From positions 434,001 through 498,000 of the forward strand of contig JBNKTC010000010.1 of the NCBI GenBank assembly GCA_050297855.1: a stretch of 64,000 bases of DNA, written 5' to 3'. The stretch is from SZUA-545 sp050297855. GTDB lineage: Bacteria > Campylobacterota > Campylobacteria > Campylobacterales > SZUA-545. The notes below the pieces were generated by a model, which saw only the letters and a list, made by a program, of their open reading frames with translations, did not search any database and was not told the DNA's origin. Positions 1-9,200 of the stretch are shown piece by piece (the stretch's first letter is position 1; each line of letters starts with the position of its first letter). Position numbers and translations under genes: made by a program.

Positions 1-1
1 C

Positions 2-229
2 GCCATCACCGAGATGCACACCTTCGTCATCTTCGGTCCTGAGACTCCGGCGCTCTACGGCTCCCTGGGACCCACCACGCCCATCTACGCCCACATGAGC
101 TGCAGCCCCTGTGTGAGTGCGGCCAACCACCGCAAAACCCCCTGCACCGACAATCGCTGCATCCAGGTGATCACCCCCGAATGGGTTTTCAACGTCATCA
201 AGCCCAAACTCGATGCCCTCGGCGCTTAA
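2..229 (+). CDS. glycosyltransferase family 9 (heptosyltransferase-like), C-terminal fragment
   Basis: Only the last 75 codons are inside the window; the reading frame is open from base 2 and the true start lies upstream. The visible end contains a FGPETP motif and a cysteine-rich tail (CSPCV, then NHRKTPC and NRC), which I recognise from the C-terminus of GT9 ADP-heptose:LPS heptosyltransferase-like proteins. In that family FGPxxP belongs to the nucleotide-sugar-binding lobe. The role would be transfer of a sugar to lipid A core or another surface glycan at the inner face of the inner membrane. Its stop overlaps the start of the next glycosyltransferase by 17 bases, so the two are probably co-transcribed. 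Confidence 0.75.
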   Translation, partial: AITEMHTFVIFGPETPALYGSLGPTTPIYAHMSCSPCVSAANHRKTPCTDNRCIQVITPEWVFNVIKPKLDALGA

Positions 230-1658
230 ACCCCACCTTCCCGTTATTCTCTTTATCGGCGTGATCACCCTGATCCGCCTCGCCGTCGCCCCGACCTTCG
301 GACTGGGTGTCGACGAAGCGCACTACGTGCTCTACGGACGTTACCTCGACTGGAGCTATTTCGATCATCCCCCCATGGTGGGCTGGCTGCACGCCTTTTT
401 CAGCCTCCTATTGGGGGACAACCTCTTTGCCGCCCGCATCGGCGCGGTCCTCATCGGCGTACTCACCTCGCTGTTCGCCTACCGCTTCATCCTCGATCTG
501 ACCGCCGACCGCACCAGTAGCCTGATCGCCGTTATGGCACTCAACGCGGCATTTATCTTCAATGCGCTATTCCTGATGATGATGCCCGACACCCTCCTCT
601 TCGCCCTGCTCTTTCCCGTTATTTGGGCGGTACTGCGTATCGAGCGGGAGAACAAGATGCGCGACTGGATCGTTCTGGGCCTGCTGCTGGGGCTTGCAGG
701 GCTCTCCAAGTACACCGCCGTGCTCTTCCTTGCGCCGATCCTGATCTACGTGGTGATCCGTCGTCGTTTCGACCTGCTTATCACCCCGAAGATTCTTCCG
801 GCGGTCGTGGTCGCCCTGGTAGTGATCGCTCCGGTGATCTTCTGGAACATCCAGCACGACTGGATCAGCTTCACCTACCAAAGCGACCACGTCGTTGGTT
901 CTCCAAGCATCGACTGGGTCGGGTTCGGGCGCTCGCTGGCCGCGCAGTTCGGCGGCTATAGCCCCCTCCTCTTTCCCATTGCCTTTTACGGTCTTTACCG
1001 TGCCCTGCGCTCGCGCAACGACGCCCTCTTCCTCGCCGGGCTTTTCGCCGCGGTGATCTTCGCGTTTTTCACCTACGCGTCGCTCTACAAAACGGCGCTG
1101 CCCCATTGGACCGCACCCTTTTACCTACTGACGATCCCCATCGGTACGGCATTTCTACTTGAGGCGGGACAAAAGTGGCGTCGCACCGTCTACGGCGCAA
1201 CGGGCGTGACCCTGGCCATCACCCTGCTGCTCTACAGCGAGCTCGCCTTCAAGTGGATCCCGACGCCGCCTTACCAATCACCGCTGCGCGACATCTACGG
1301 CTTCGACACCGTGATGGCAAAAGCCAACACCGCGCTTGAAGCACACCCGGGGGCCGCGCTGGCGGTGCCGCACTGGAACCTCGCTTCCCGGGCGCTCTAC
1401 TACAACTCTCCCTACGACAGCGACCTGTTCCTGATCGATACCCGAACCGACCAGTTCGACTTCTGGGAGGGAAGGGCACCGCTGGGACGGGATCTGCTCT
1501 TTATCTCCACCAAGGCATTCAAACTTCCGGGCAAAAACCGTCTGGAGTGCGACACACTGCTCCCCGGCCAAAGCTTTGACATCGAACTCAACGAGACTCC
1601 CGTCAACCGGATCACCCTCACCTGGTGTCTCGGCTACCGCGCCCTAAACCCCCGCTAA
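213..1658 (+). CDS. GT39/ArnT-type membrane glycosyltransferase
   Basis: The 481-residue protein is polytopic, with about 9-11 hydrophobic segments in the first 380 residues and a soluble C-terminal tail of about 100 residues. Near residue 30 it has the DEAHY motif followed by W..FDHPP, the signature of the first periplasmic loop in PMT_2/ArnT-like GT39 enzymes, where the acidic residue acts in catalysis. These enzymes move a sugar from a polyprenyl-phosphate donor onto lipid A, protein or glycan on the periplasmic side. The ATG lies within the end of the preceding GT9 gene, which supports a shared operon for surface glycan synthesis. The acceptor cannot be named from sequence. Confidence 0.8.
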   Translation: MPSALKPHLPVILFIGVITLIRLAVAPTFGLGVDEAHYVLYGRYLDWSYFDHPPMVGWLHAFFSLLLGDNLFAARIGAVLIGVLTSLFAYRFILDLTADRTSSLIAVMALNAAFIFNALFLMMMPDTLLFALLFPVIWAVLRIERENKMRDWIVLGLLLGLAGLSKYTAVLFLAPILIYVVIRRRFDLLITPKILPAVVVALVVIAPVIFWNIQHDWISFTYQSDHVVGSPSIDWVGFGRSLAAQFGGYSPLLFPIAFYGLYRALRSRNDALFLAGLFAAVIFAFFTYASLYKTALPHWTAPFYLLTIPIGTAFLLEAGQKWRRTVYGATGVTLAITLLLYSELAFKWIPTPPYQSPLRDIYGFDTVMAKANTALEAHPGAALAVPHWNLASRALYYNSPYDSDLFLIDTRTDQFDFWEGRAPLGRDLLFISTKAFKLPGKNRLECDTLLPGQSFDIELNETPVNRITLTWCLGYRALNPR

Positions 1659-1792
1659 ATCCCCGTTTGTTACGTTCCATTACAATTGGTACACAGTTTG
1701 CTTGATTCGCCCTATAGGAATCATCCAACTTCTGTTTGTATATTCCGAGTCATGCACAATCGGCACGACGGTAACAAATATGTCACTGTAAA

Positions 1793-1814
1793 GTCGAAAA
1801 TATGGCGTTTCGAC
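1793..1814. repeat. perfect 7-bp inverted repeat in the leader of the Cache-GGDEF-EAL gene
   Basis: GTCGAAA and TTTCGAC are separated by 8 bases. A TATACT box lies just downstream (1840-1845), and a second inverted pair, AACCCGT/ACGGGTT, spans 1853-1901 before the ATG at 1927. The 268-base gap otherwise holds no gene. The first repeat could be an operator and the second a leader hairpin; neither is proven. Confidence 0.35.
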
Positions 1815-1926
1815 ATCATGATTTTCCATCAAAAGCCGATATACTTGAGTAGAACCCGTTTCAAATGTTCTGATCACTCTGCAGAATCTTTGTGACGGGT
1901 TTTGGCAGCCCATTCAAAAGCGAACA

Positions 1927-4395
1927 ATGATAGTCTCAAACCTCTTCAATCGTATCATTATTTCTCTCCTGATCATGCTGGTCACGGTCATGGGCATCAG
2001 CGGCTACACCCTCATCTCCAATCTCACAGAAAAAACAACCGCTTCCTATCTCGACGAAAGCCGTCACTATGCCGAACTCGTCCGCCACTCCCTCAGCCAG
2101 TGGATCGAGGAACAGCGCAGCCTGACGCGTAACCTCGCCCGCCAGGAGCCCTTCATCGCCGCGCTGGAGCATCCCCGGGATGAAGCCCTCTACTACCGTG
2201 CCCAGCAGCAGCTCCAGTCCCTCTACGAAGAGATGGGCTATTACGAAAATGCCACACTCTTTATCCGCCTCGACGACAGCACCACACTCGATCTTCACCG
2301 CTATGGCCAGAACGCCCGCATCACCAACGGCACCATCTTCCTTGACACCGTCGGCGGCCGCACGTTGGGCAAAGGGGGACCGAAACTCGATTATGTCGAA
2401 CACGCCATGAACCGGGGAGAAACCTACATCTCCGACCCCTACCCCAGCTTGCTGCGGGGCAATCCCATCTTCGTCATCGCCACCCCGGTACGCAACGTCC
2501 GGGGCGAGATCCTGGGCATCATCGCCACCGCACCGGTCCTGGAGCGTTTCGGCGACAAGTTCATCAGCGGCATCACCATGGGCACACACGGGCACCTGAT
2601 GGTATGCGACAACCACGGGGTAATCATCGCCCATCCCGAGCGCAAACGCCTCCTAAACCAAAACATCTTCGATACCCTGGATATCACGGAGTTCCCGGGC
2701 AACTACGGCACCATCGAACGCGAGATCGAAGGTGAGACCGTCTGGTACACCTACGAGAAGGAGCCGCTGACGGGATGGTACGTCATCGGAAAAATCTATG
2801 AGAGCGACATCTACGACGCCTTTACTCGGGAGATCACCGTCACCCTCGTCACCCTGCTGATCATGTCCCTGCTGCTGGGCTTCGGCGGCTGGTTGCTGAT
2901 CCGCCGCGAGGTGATCCGCCCCCTGGGGAACCTGATGGAGATGCTCCGAAATTTCTCTCCGACCAAACGGATCACCGAAGAGGACCTGCACAAAAACTCC
3001 TCCACCGAATTTAAACAGATCCATGAGTCGATGCTGAAGATGTCGGAGCTCTTCCACACCTATCTCCGGGAGCAGGAGAAGATGCAGGCGGAGATCCGCC
3101 GTCACGCCATGTACGACCAGCTCACCGACCTCCCCAACCGCCGCTACCTCTCCAACTACATCGAAGAGCAGCTCGTGCGCGCCGAGCACGAGTCCAGGCG
3201 GCTGGGTATCTACTTCCTTGACCTCGACCACTTCAAGCTCATCAATGACTCTCTGGGTCACGACATCGGGGACAAACTGCTTAAAGAGACGGCGCACCGT
3301 CTGACGGAGCTGCTCGAACCGACCGACATGATCGCCCGTCTCGGGGGCGACGAGTTCATCATCGTCTGCGGCAGCGAACAGACGGTCGACGCCTACAAGG
3401 CCCTGGCGGCACGCATCGTCAAGGTGATGCACGACAAGCTCGTCATCGAGAACCAGGAGAACCACGAGTTTATTATCTCCACCAGCGTCGGCCTCAGCGT
3501 CTATCCCGAACACGGACAGGATATCAAGACCCTGATGAAACATGCCGACATCGCCCTCTACCGCGCCAAAGAGGACGGCCGTAACGGCTACTGCATCTTC
3601 GACGAAGGGATGAACGAATCCATCCGCAACCAGCTCTATCTCGAGCAGGATATGCGTGCCGGTCTGGACAAGGGTGAGTACACCCTCTACTACCAGCCCC
3701 AGATCGATGCCCGAAGCGGACAGGTTGTAGGCGCCGAAGCGCTGATCCGGTGGATCCACCCCGAACTGGGGATCATCTCCCCCATCCGCTTTATCGACCT
3801 CGCCGAGAGTACCGGCTTCATCTATGACCTCGGAGACTGGATTCTCATCGAGGCGTGTTCGACTCTGTCCAAGTGGCAGAAGGAGTTCCCGGAGTTCAAA
3901 CTCTCCATCAACATCTCCGCCCGCCAGTTCCAGGAAGCGGGCTTTGTCGACAAGGTGGCCAAAGCGATGGAGGATTTCGATATCCGTCCCTCCTCCCTGG
4001 TCTTCGAGATCACCGAAACCCTGTTGATGGCTCAGAAAGAGCACTCCCGCCAGGTGCTTGAAGACCTCAAAAAGCTCGATATCCTCATCGCCATGGACGA
4101 CTTCGGCACCGGCTACTCCTCGCTGGCCTACCTCAAGAACTTCCCCATCGATATCATTAAAATCGACAAGAGCTTTATTCAGGGGATCTTCGACAACAAC
4201 GACGATTTCAACATCGTCAAGGCGGTCATTACCCTGGGCAACGAACTCGACCTCACCGTTATCGCCGAAGGAGTCGAAACGATGTACCAGCTCGACTTCC
4301 TCAAAACCAGCCACTGCCACATCATCCAGGGCTACTTCTTCAGCATGCCGCTGCCAAGCTTCGAGTTCATCCAGTACATGAAGACGCAGGGGTAG
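1927..4395 (+). CDS. membrane Cache-HAMP-GGDEF-EAL c-di-GMP signalling protein
   Basis: The protein has 822 residues. An N-terminal membrane segment (about 8-30) is followed by a periplasmic dCache-like region (about 35-295), a second membrane segment (about 305-328), a HAMP/coiled region, GGDEF (about 395-560) and EAL (about 575-822). The GGDEF motif is intact at 473-477, but the inhibitory I-site position reads EPTD (464-467) instead of RxxD, so product inhibition may be lost. The EAL motif is at 604-606, and the rest of the phosphodiesterase site looks complete (NISARQF, EITET, DDFGTGYSS, KIDKSF, AEGVE, QGY). It probably makes or degrades c-di-GMP in response to a small periplasmic ligand. 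It has its own leader and no close partner. Confidence 0.9.
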   Translation: MIVSNLFNRIIISLLIMLVTVMGISGYTLISNLTEKTTASYLDESRHYAELVRHSLSQWIEEQRSLTRNLARQEPFIAALEHPRDEALYYRAQQQLQSLYEEMGYYENATLFIRLDDSTTLDLHRYGQNARITNGTIFLDTVGGRTLGKGGPKLDYVEHAMNRGETYISDPYPSLLRGNPIFVIATPVRNVRGEILGIIATAPVLERFGDKFISGITMGTHGHLMVCDNHGVIIAHPERKRLLNQNIFDTLDITEFPGNYGTIEREIEGETVWYTYEKEPLTGWYVIGKIYESDIYDAFTREITVTLVTLLIMSLLLGFGGWLLIRREVIRPLGNLMEMLRNFSPTKRITEEDLHKNSSTEFKQIHESMLKMSELFHTYLREQEKMQAEIRRHAMYDQLTDLPNRRYLSNYIEEQLVRAEHESRRLGIYFLDLDHFKLINDSLGHDIGDKLLKETAHRLTELLEPTDMIARLGGDEFIIVCGSEQTVDAYKALAARIVKVMHDKLVIENQENHEFIISTSVGLSVYPEHGQDIKTLMKHADIALYRAKEDGRNGYCIFDEGMNESIRNQLYLEQDMRAGLDKGEYTLYYQPQIDARSGQVVGAEALIRWIHPELGIISPIRFIDLAESTGFIYDLGDWILIEACSTLSKWQKEFPEFKLSINISARQFQEAGFVDKVAKAMEDFDIRPSSLVFEITETLLMAQKEHSRQVLEDLKKLDILIAMDDFGTGYSSLAYLKNFPIDIIKIDKSFIQGIFDNNDDFNIVKAVITLGNELDLTVIAEGVETMYQLDFLKTSHCHIIQGYFFSMPLPSFEFIQYMKTQG

Positions 4396-4405
4396 GTTTT
4401 GGTTG

Positions 4406-4575
4406 GAAACTAAAAACTGAGGGCTGAGCGCTAAAAGTTCAAACGAAAAGTTGAATACGCTGTCATCCTGAACTCGATTCAGGATCCATGCCTTTCCCTT
4501 TCTCCCAAATACCCATCACCAACCTCCCCCTCCCCAAACTTTTAGTTTTTAGTTTTTAGTTTTTAACTATTAGTT
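4406..4575. repeat. AT-rich heptamer inverted repeat enclosing a palindromic repeat
   Basis: The left arm (about 4406-4420) carries AACTAAAAACTGA and the right arm (about 4536-4575) is runs of TTTTTAG in the opposite sense, so the transcript could fold on itself. Between them, 4465-4485 is an 8-bp stem ATCCTGAA/TTCAGGAT. A similar heptamer pair occurs at 63226-63314, and the 13-mer TGTCATCCTGAAC recurs at 35435. This fills the gap between the GGDEF/EAL gene and htpG, where no gene is seen. Confidence 0.6.
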
Positions 4576-4688
4576 CACACTCCGCTCACTATTATTTAGC
4601 CATATAGACTCATATATCTTGATATTGTTTGCATTCAGTTTACTATTTTTGCTATACTTCCCAAAATTTTCATTCAAAGGATAGCCCT

Positions 4689-6587
4689 ATGGCGAAGCAT
4701 CAGTTTCAGACTGAAGTCAATCAGATCTTGCATCTCATGATCCACTCCCTCTACTCCAACAAGGAGATCTTCCTGCGGGAGCTGGTTTCGAATGCCTCAG
4801 ACGCGCTTGACAAGCTCAACATGCTCGTTCTGACCGATGAAAACTACAAAGGGGTCGATTTCGCGCCGCGCATCGACCTCGCCCTCGACAAAGAGGCGAA
4901 GACCCTCACCATCAGCGACAGCGGGATCGGGATGAACGACGAGGACCTCGTCGCCCACCTCGGTACCATCGCCAAGTCCGGCACCAAGGCGTTCCTGGAG
5001 CAGCTCTCCGGCGACCAGAAGAAAGACTCCCAGCTCATCGGCCAGTTCGGCGTCGGATTCTACGCCTCCTACATGGTCGCGGACAAAGTCGAAGTCGTTA
5101 CCAAAAAAGCGGGCGAGGAGAAAGCCTACAAATGGATCTCCGACGGTACGGGCGAGTACGAGATCGAACCGGCGGAGCGCGAAAGCCACGGTACGTCCAT
5201 CACCCTGCACCTCAAAGCCGACGAAGAGGAGTTCCTTGAAGCCTATCGTCTCGAGAACATCATCAAGAAGTACTCCAACCACATCCCCTTCCCCATCTTT
5301 ATGGACAAGGAGCACTACGTCGCGGCCGAGACCGACGACGAGGGCAATGAGACCAAACCGGCCTCCACGGAGCTCAAAAACGAGCAGATCAACAAAGCCT
5401 CCGCGCTCTGGACCATCGGCAAGTCCGAGATCTCCGACGATGAGTACAAGGACTTCTACTCCTCCATCGCCCACGACACCGCCGAACCGCTGACGTGGAT
5501 GCACAACCAGGCCGAAGGGGCCATCGAGTACACCACGCTCTTCTACATCCCCTCCAAAGCGCCCATGGACATCTACCGCGTCGACTACCAGCCGGGCATC
5601 AAGCTCTACATCAACCGCGTCTTTATCACCGACGACGACAAAGAGCTCATGCCGACCTACCTGCGCTTCCTGCGCGGGGTGATCGACTCCAAAGACCTCC
5701 CGCTCAACGTCAGCCGGGAGATCCTGCAGTCCAACCCGGTCATGGCCAAGATCAAGAACGCTTCGGTCAAAAAAGTGCTCTCCGAGCTCTCCAAGATGGC
5801 CAAGAAAGACGCCGAGAAGTACGACACCTTCTACACCGAGTTCGGCGGCGTCCTCAAAGAGGGGCTCTACAACGACCACGCCAACCGCGAGAAGATCCTG
5901 GAGCTGCTCAAGTTCAACACCATGAACGCTGAAGAGCCCACGACCATCGAGGAGTTCGTCAAGAACGTCGACGAAGAGACCAAAGAGATCTACTACATCG
6001 CGGGCAACATGAGCCTGCAGATGCTCAAAAACTCTCCCCAGCTCGAACGCTTCAAGGCCAAGGGCCTCGACGTGCTGGTCCTCAACGAAGAGATCGACAC
6101 CATCGTCTTCCCGATGGTGCAGGAGTACAAAGAGTACAAGTTCGTCAACGTCGCCGATGCGAAGTTCGAGGAGACCGAAGAGGAGAAGAAACAGCACGAG
6201 GAGACCGCAAAGGAGTACGAGACTCTGCTCAAGGAGCTCAAAGACGCCCTGGGCGACAAGGTCAAATCCGTCGAGGTCTCCCACGACCTGACCGAATCCC
6301 CGGTCAACATCAAAGAGGACAAGGACGACCCGCAGTACATGATGGCCCAGATGATGAAACAGATGGGTGGCGGCATGGGCGGCGAGATCCCGGAGATCAA
6401 GCCCATTCTGGAGATCAACCCCAAACACGACCTGCTGACCAAGCTCAAAGCCTCAGCGGACCAGAACCTCATCAACGACGCGGCCTACGTCCTGCTCGAC
6501 CAGGCGAAGCTCTACAACGGCATGGAGATCGACGATACGGCGGACTTCATTGCCCGGATGAACCGCATTATGGGTAAGGCGCTTTAG
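4689..6587 (+). CDS. htpG: chaperone protein HtpG (Hsp90)
   Basis: This 632-residue cytoplasmic ATP-dependent chaperone is close to the usual bacterial length (E. coli HtpG has 624). The N-terminal GHKL ATPase domain shows the family motifs NASDAL, DSGIGM and GQFGVGFYASYMVAD. The middle domain has SREILQ, and a C-terminal dimerisation domain follows. I place the start at the ATG at 4689, 7 bases after AAAGGA and at the family's conserved N-terminus (MAKHQFQTEV). An upstream in-frame ATG at 4629 would add 20 residues unlike the family and would place the ribosome binding site inside the gene. It is flanked on both sides by repeat-filled gaps and is probably monocistronic. Confidence 0.97.
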   Translation: MAKHQFQTEVNQILHLMIHSLYSNKEIFLRELVSNASDALDKLNMLVLTDENYKGVDFAPRIDLALDKEAKTLTISDSGIGMNDEDLVAHLGTIAKSGTKAFLEQLSGDQKKDSQLIGQFGVGFYASYMVADKVEVVTKKAGEEKAYKWISDGTGEYEIEPAERESHGTSITLHLKADEEEFLEAYRLENIIKKYSNHIPFPIFMDKEHYVAAETDDEGNETKPASTELKNEQINKASALWTIGKSEISDDEYKDFYSSIAHDTAEPLTWMHNQAEGAIEYTTLFYIPSKAPMDIYRVDYQPGIKLYINRVFITDDDKELMPTYLRFLRGVIDSKDLPLNVSREILQSNPVMAKIKNASVKKVLSELSKMAKKDAEKYDTFYTEFGGVLKEGLYNDHANREKILELLKFNTMNAEEPTTIEEFVKNVDEETKEIYYIAGNMSLQMLKNSPQLERFKAKGLDVLVLNEEIDTIVFPMVQEYKEYKFVNVADAKFEETEEEKKQHEETAKEYETLLKELKDALGDKVKSVEVSHDLTESPVNIKEDKDDPQYMMAQMMKQMGGGMGGEIPEIKPILEINPKHDLLTKLKASADQNLINDAAYVLLDQAKLYNGMEIDDTADFIARMNRIMGKAL

Positions 6588-6608
6588 GCTTTACCAACTT
6601 CTTCCCCC

Positions 6609-6863
6609 TCGTTCCCATGCTCCTGCGTGGGAATGCATACTCTTCTCAAAGCCTATTTTCTCAATTCAAATCGAATCGTTCAAGCGCATTCGCTTACATC
6701 ACAGCCAATCAACCATTAGATTCCCAACGAGGACGTTGGGAACCAGTAAAAGGCATCTTTAAAATGCTGATGGCTTGACCCCTTCGCTCTCTTCGCACCT
6801 CGTTCCACCTCTCCCGAGGTGGAATCAGAGAGTCTATACACACGCTCCCGCGTGACAATGCAT
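6609..6863. repeat. cluster of four palindromic interspersed repeats
   Basis: This gap of 368 bases after htpG holds no credible gene. It contains four hairpins of one style: 6609-6640 (TTCCCA...TGGGAA, then ATGCATAC), 6721-6742 (perfect 9-bp stem TTCCCAACG/CGTTGGGAA), 6803-6824 (perfect 9-bp stem TTCCACCTC/GAGGTGGAA) and 6841-6854 (CACGC/GCGTG, then ATGCATACC). The same family reappears at 36468-36494. They resemble the widespread REP-like repeats with a GTTCCCA...TGGGAAC core. They may act as terminators or mRNA-end stabilisers. Confidence 0.7.
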
Positions 6864-6943
6864 ACCACTCCATGCACCCGCATTCGCTGACAGAAAAGCC
6901 TTTGTACCATGATGCTAATTTATATCCCGTGATGTAATAATGC

Positions 6944-6949
6944 TATAAT
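6944..6949 (+). promoter_or_regulatory. TATAAT -10 box, apparently leaderless
   Basis: TGCTATAAT lies exactly 6 bases before the ATG at 6956 and there is no ribosome binding site. Initiation about 7 bases after the box would fall on the start codon. Confidence 0.55.
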
Positions 6950-6955
6950 CCATAC

Positions 6956-7186
6956 ATGGGAAAAATAGACGAGGTCAAAGAGATTCTCAATACCCTTCGT
7001 GTCTGGCTCAGCCTGGCATTCGGTGCGATCGTACTCTCCATAGGCTCCCTCATCAAACGCTTCGATGAGGGAAAAGTCGATCTGTTTTTCTGGTTCGGAA
7101 TCGTATTGATACTCTTTTTGATGGCGGCACTGGTCGGCATCATGAAAAAGATTGCCCAAAAAACCAAAGAAATCAAGGATCTGTAA
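6956..7186 (+). CDS. small two-helix inner-membrane protein, unknown function
   Basis: The 76-residue protein has a short charged N-terminus, a hydrophobic helix at about 15-34, a charged loop (KRFDEGKVD), a second helix at about 42-62 and a lysine-rich tail (KKIAQKTKEIK). I do not recognise the family. The basic ends suggest both termini are cytoplasmic. The start is chosen because a TATAAT box sits 6 bases upstream. It ends in TAATG, overlapping the start of a 29-codon membrane ORF by one base, so the two probably form a translationally coupled pair. It lies immediately downstream of the palindromic repeat cluster. Confidence 0.7.
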   Translation: MGKIDEVKEILNTLRVWLSLAFGAIVLSIGSLIKRFDEGKVDLFFWFGIVLILFLMAALVGIMKKIAQKTKEIKDL

Positions 7187-7275
7187 TGGAACTGGCCCAA
7201 ATCGCCATCGCCGCTGTAGCGCTGCTCTTCATCGGTGTTGTCTTTTACGGTACTGCAAAACTCTCCGAAGAGTAA
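7186..7275 (+). CDS. 29-residue single-span membrane miniprotein
   Basis: This ORF starts at the ATG inside TAATG, sharing one base with the stop of the preceding small membrane protein, and ends in TAA after 29 codons. The peptide has a short polar start (MELAQ), one hydrophobic helix of about 16-18 residues (AIAAVALLFIGVVFYG) and an acidic tail (KLSEE). The coupling geometry and clean transmembrane design argue for a real gene, possibly a subunit or regulator of the 76-residue partner. No independent ribosome binding site is visible, so translation would depend on the upstream gene. Its function is unknown. Confidence 0.55.
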   Translation: MELAQIAIAAVALLFIGVVFYGTAKLSEE

Positions 7276-7404
7276 TATCGCATATCCCTATGTGATTTCC
7301 TTTCGTATTATTTATTCTTCGTTCCCTCGCTCAGTTCTCGGTTTTAACTGGTCATTACCATCTATTGTCTCCCCTCCCCATTTTGCCCCACGCCGATAAA
7401 GCGC

Positions 7405-7410
7405 TAAAAT
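7405..7410 (+). promoter_or_regulatory. TAAAAT -10-like box upstream of the symporter
   Basis: GCTAAAAT lies 27 bases before the ATG at 7438, with an AGGAGAAG ribosome binding site between. No matching -35 is seen. Confidence 0.4.
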
Positions 7411-7437
7411 ACCCCTAGAAGCCACACAGGAGAAGTC

Positions 7438-9006
7438 ATGGGTCTTTTGGACTGGTCGATCGTCGGTGCCTATTTTGTGTTTCTGCTGATCTTCGGTTAT
7501 GTCGTCGGTCGGAAAAACCGTGATCAGGACGACTACTACGTCGCCGACCGCAAGCTCTCCTGGTGGGCCGTGGGCATCTCGACCATGGCGACCCAGAGCT
7601 CGGCCATCAGCTTTATCTCCATTCCCGCCTTCGTCGCCGTCAAGGAGGGGGGCGGGCTGACATGGCTGCAGTACGAGCTGGCTCTGCCGCTGGCCATGAT
7701 CGCCGTCTCCATTTTTCTCATCCCCCTCTTCCGGAAGCTCCAACTGGTGAGCGTCTACGAGTACCTGCAGCTACGCTACGGCACCGCCGTTCGCAACACC
7801 GTCGCCATGATCTTCCTCCTCAGCCGGGCGCTGGGAACCGGTATCGCCCTCTACGCCACCGCCATCGTGATGCAGAGCATCACCGGCTTCGAGCTGTGGG
7901 TCTCCATCTTGGGCATGGGGGCGATCATCGTCATCTACGATACCCTCGGCGGCATGAAAGCCGTCGTCTACTCGGACATCCTGCAAATGGGACTGCTTCT
8001 ACTGGGGGTCGTGATCTCCATCGCCATCGCCGTGAGCAGCGTCGGCGGTGTGCAGGCAGTCTTCGAGGCCTTCCCCGAAGCGCGGCTGCAAACCCTCGAT
8101 TTCAGCTGGGGGCTCGGCGGTGATGGCGGGATGCCTTTTTGGGCCTTTCTATTCGGCGGCTTTTTCCTCTACGGCGCCTACTACGGCACCGACCAGAGTC
8201 AGGTGCAGCGCGAGCTCTCGACTTCCAGCATTGAAGACGCCAAACGCTCCCTCTATCTCAACGGCTTCGCCCGCTTCCCCCTGACCCTGCTCTACGTGAT
8301 GCTGGGCATCGCCGTCGGCGCGCTCTACCTGCACGACACCGCCCTTCAAGCAGGGGTGGCCGCCGCGTCGGCGGACTACCTCATCCCCCAGTTCATCCTC
8401 ACCTACCTTCCCGACGGCATCAAAGGGCTGCTTATTGCCGCCATCCTCGCCGCGGCGATGTCAAGCATCGACTCGGCGCTCAACTCCCTCTCCGCCGTCA
8501 CCCTCCACGACTTCGTCCTCAAGGAGAAGCACATCCAGGGTGCCAAAGAGATTCGCCTAAGCCAGATCACCACGATCTTCTGGGGGATGGCGATCATCCT
8601 CTTCGCCTTTCTCGTCGGCGCCATCGCCGACACCGTCATCGAGGCGATCAACAAGATCGGCTCCGCCTTTTACGGCCCGGTACTAGCCGTCTTCCTCGCC
8701 GGGGCGCTACATGAGCGCATCGGCAGCCGCGCCATCCTCTCCGGCCTCATCGCGGGCGTCGGGATCAACCTGGCGTTGTGGGTGACGGCCCCGGAGGTGA
8801 TGTGGATGTGGTGGAACGTCATCGGAGTCGTCGTTGCCTACGGCGGCGCACTGCTGCTTTCCTGGTGCTGTTTCAAAGAGACCGAAAGCTCCGACTACAC
8901 CGCCAAACACAACATCACCCTCACCTGGACACGCACCGACACGGCGTTGGCGGGCTATTTTCTGGTGATGCTTCTGGTACTGGGGCTGATTGAGAATACT
9001 TTTTAG
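7438..9006 (+). CDS. sodium:solute symporter (SSF/SLC5 family)
   Basis: The 522-residue inner-membrane protein has about 13 transmembrane helices, the normal architecture of sodium/solute symporters. Family features include an early GRK..RDQDDYYVADRKL segment, TMATQSSAISFISIP in the second helix region and AAAMSSIDSALNSLS in helix 8, where small polar residues contribute to the Na+ site. It would use the sodium gradient to import an organic solute (sugar, vitamin or carboxylate), but the substrate cannot be assigned. The start follows AGGAGAAG by a few bases. It stands alone between a short leader and a gap of 194 bases. Confidence 0.9.
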   Translation: MGLLDWSIVGAYFVFLLIFGYVVGRKNRDQDDYYVADRKLSWWAVGISTMATQSSAISFISIPAFVAVKEGGGLTWLQYELALPLAMIAVSIFLIPLFRKLQLVSVYEYLQLRYGTAVRNTVAMIFLLSRALGTGIALYATAIVMQSITGFELWVSILGMGAIIVIYDTLGGMKAVVYSDILQMGLLLLGVVISIAIAVSSVGGVQAVFEAFPEARLQTLDFSWGLGGDGGMPFWAFLFGGFFLYGAYYGTDQSQVQRELSTSSIEDAKRSLYLNGFARFPLTLLYVMLGIAVGALYLHDTALQAGVAAASADYLIPQFILTYLPDGIKGLLIAAILAAAMSSIDSALNSLSAVTLHDFVLKEKHIQGAKEIRLSQITTIFWGMAIILFAFLVGAIADTVIEAINKIGSAFYGPVLAVFLAGALHERIGSRAILSGLIAGVGINLALWVTAPEVMWMWWNVIGVVVAYGGALLLSWCCFKETESSDYTAKHNITLTWTRTDTALAGYFLVMLLVLGLIENTF

Positions 9007-9200
9007 CGTTTTAAACAACACTCTGCCATTAGGCATCTTCTCATTACAATTGCCGACGGCACAGCGCAACCCCTGCGCCCTCAACCGGAAATATAACGAC
9101 TAGCCGGGTATCAAAAGGCCGTTAAAAAAACCGGAAGTTAACCCCCCGTTTCCCGTCTCCGTTCCATACTGCGGGTATCTTAACTTACCAGGAGGAGACC

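Noticed and set aside
2653..4320. Long minus-strand open frame (555 codons) opposite the first GGDEF/EAL gene; similar long antisense frames at 4797-6428, 12511-14319, 26003-27856 and 29624-31180
   Set aside because: Each lies opposite a clearly real gene with conserved motifs. Such frames come from the GC-rich codon pattern, have odd compositions rich in V, D, G or R, and show no domain.
4629..4688. Alternative htpG start 20 codons upstream
   Set aside because: The added residues do not resemble Hsp90 and the ribosome binding site lies after them.
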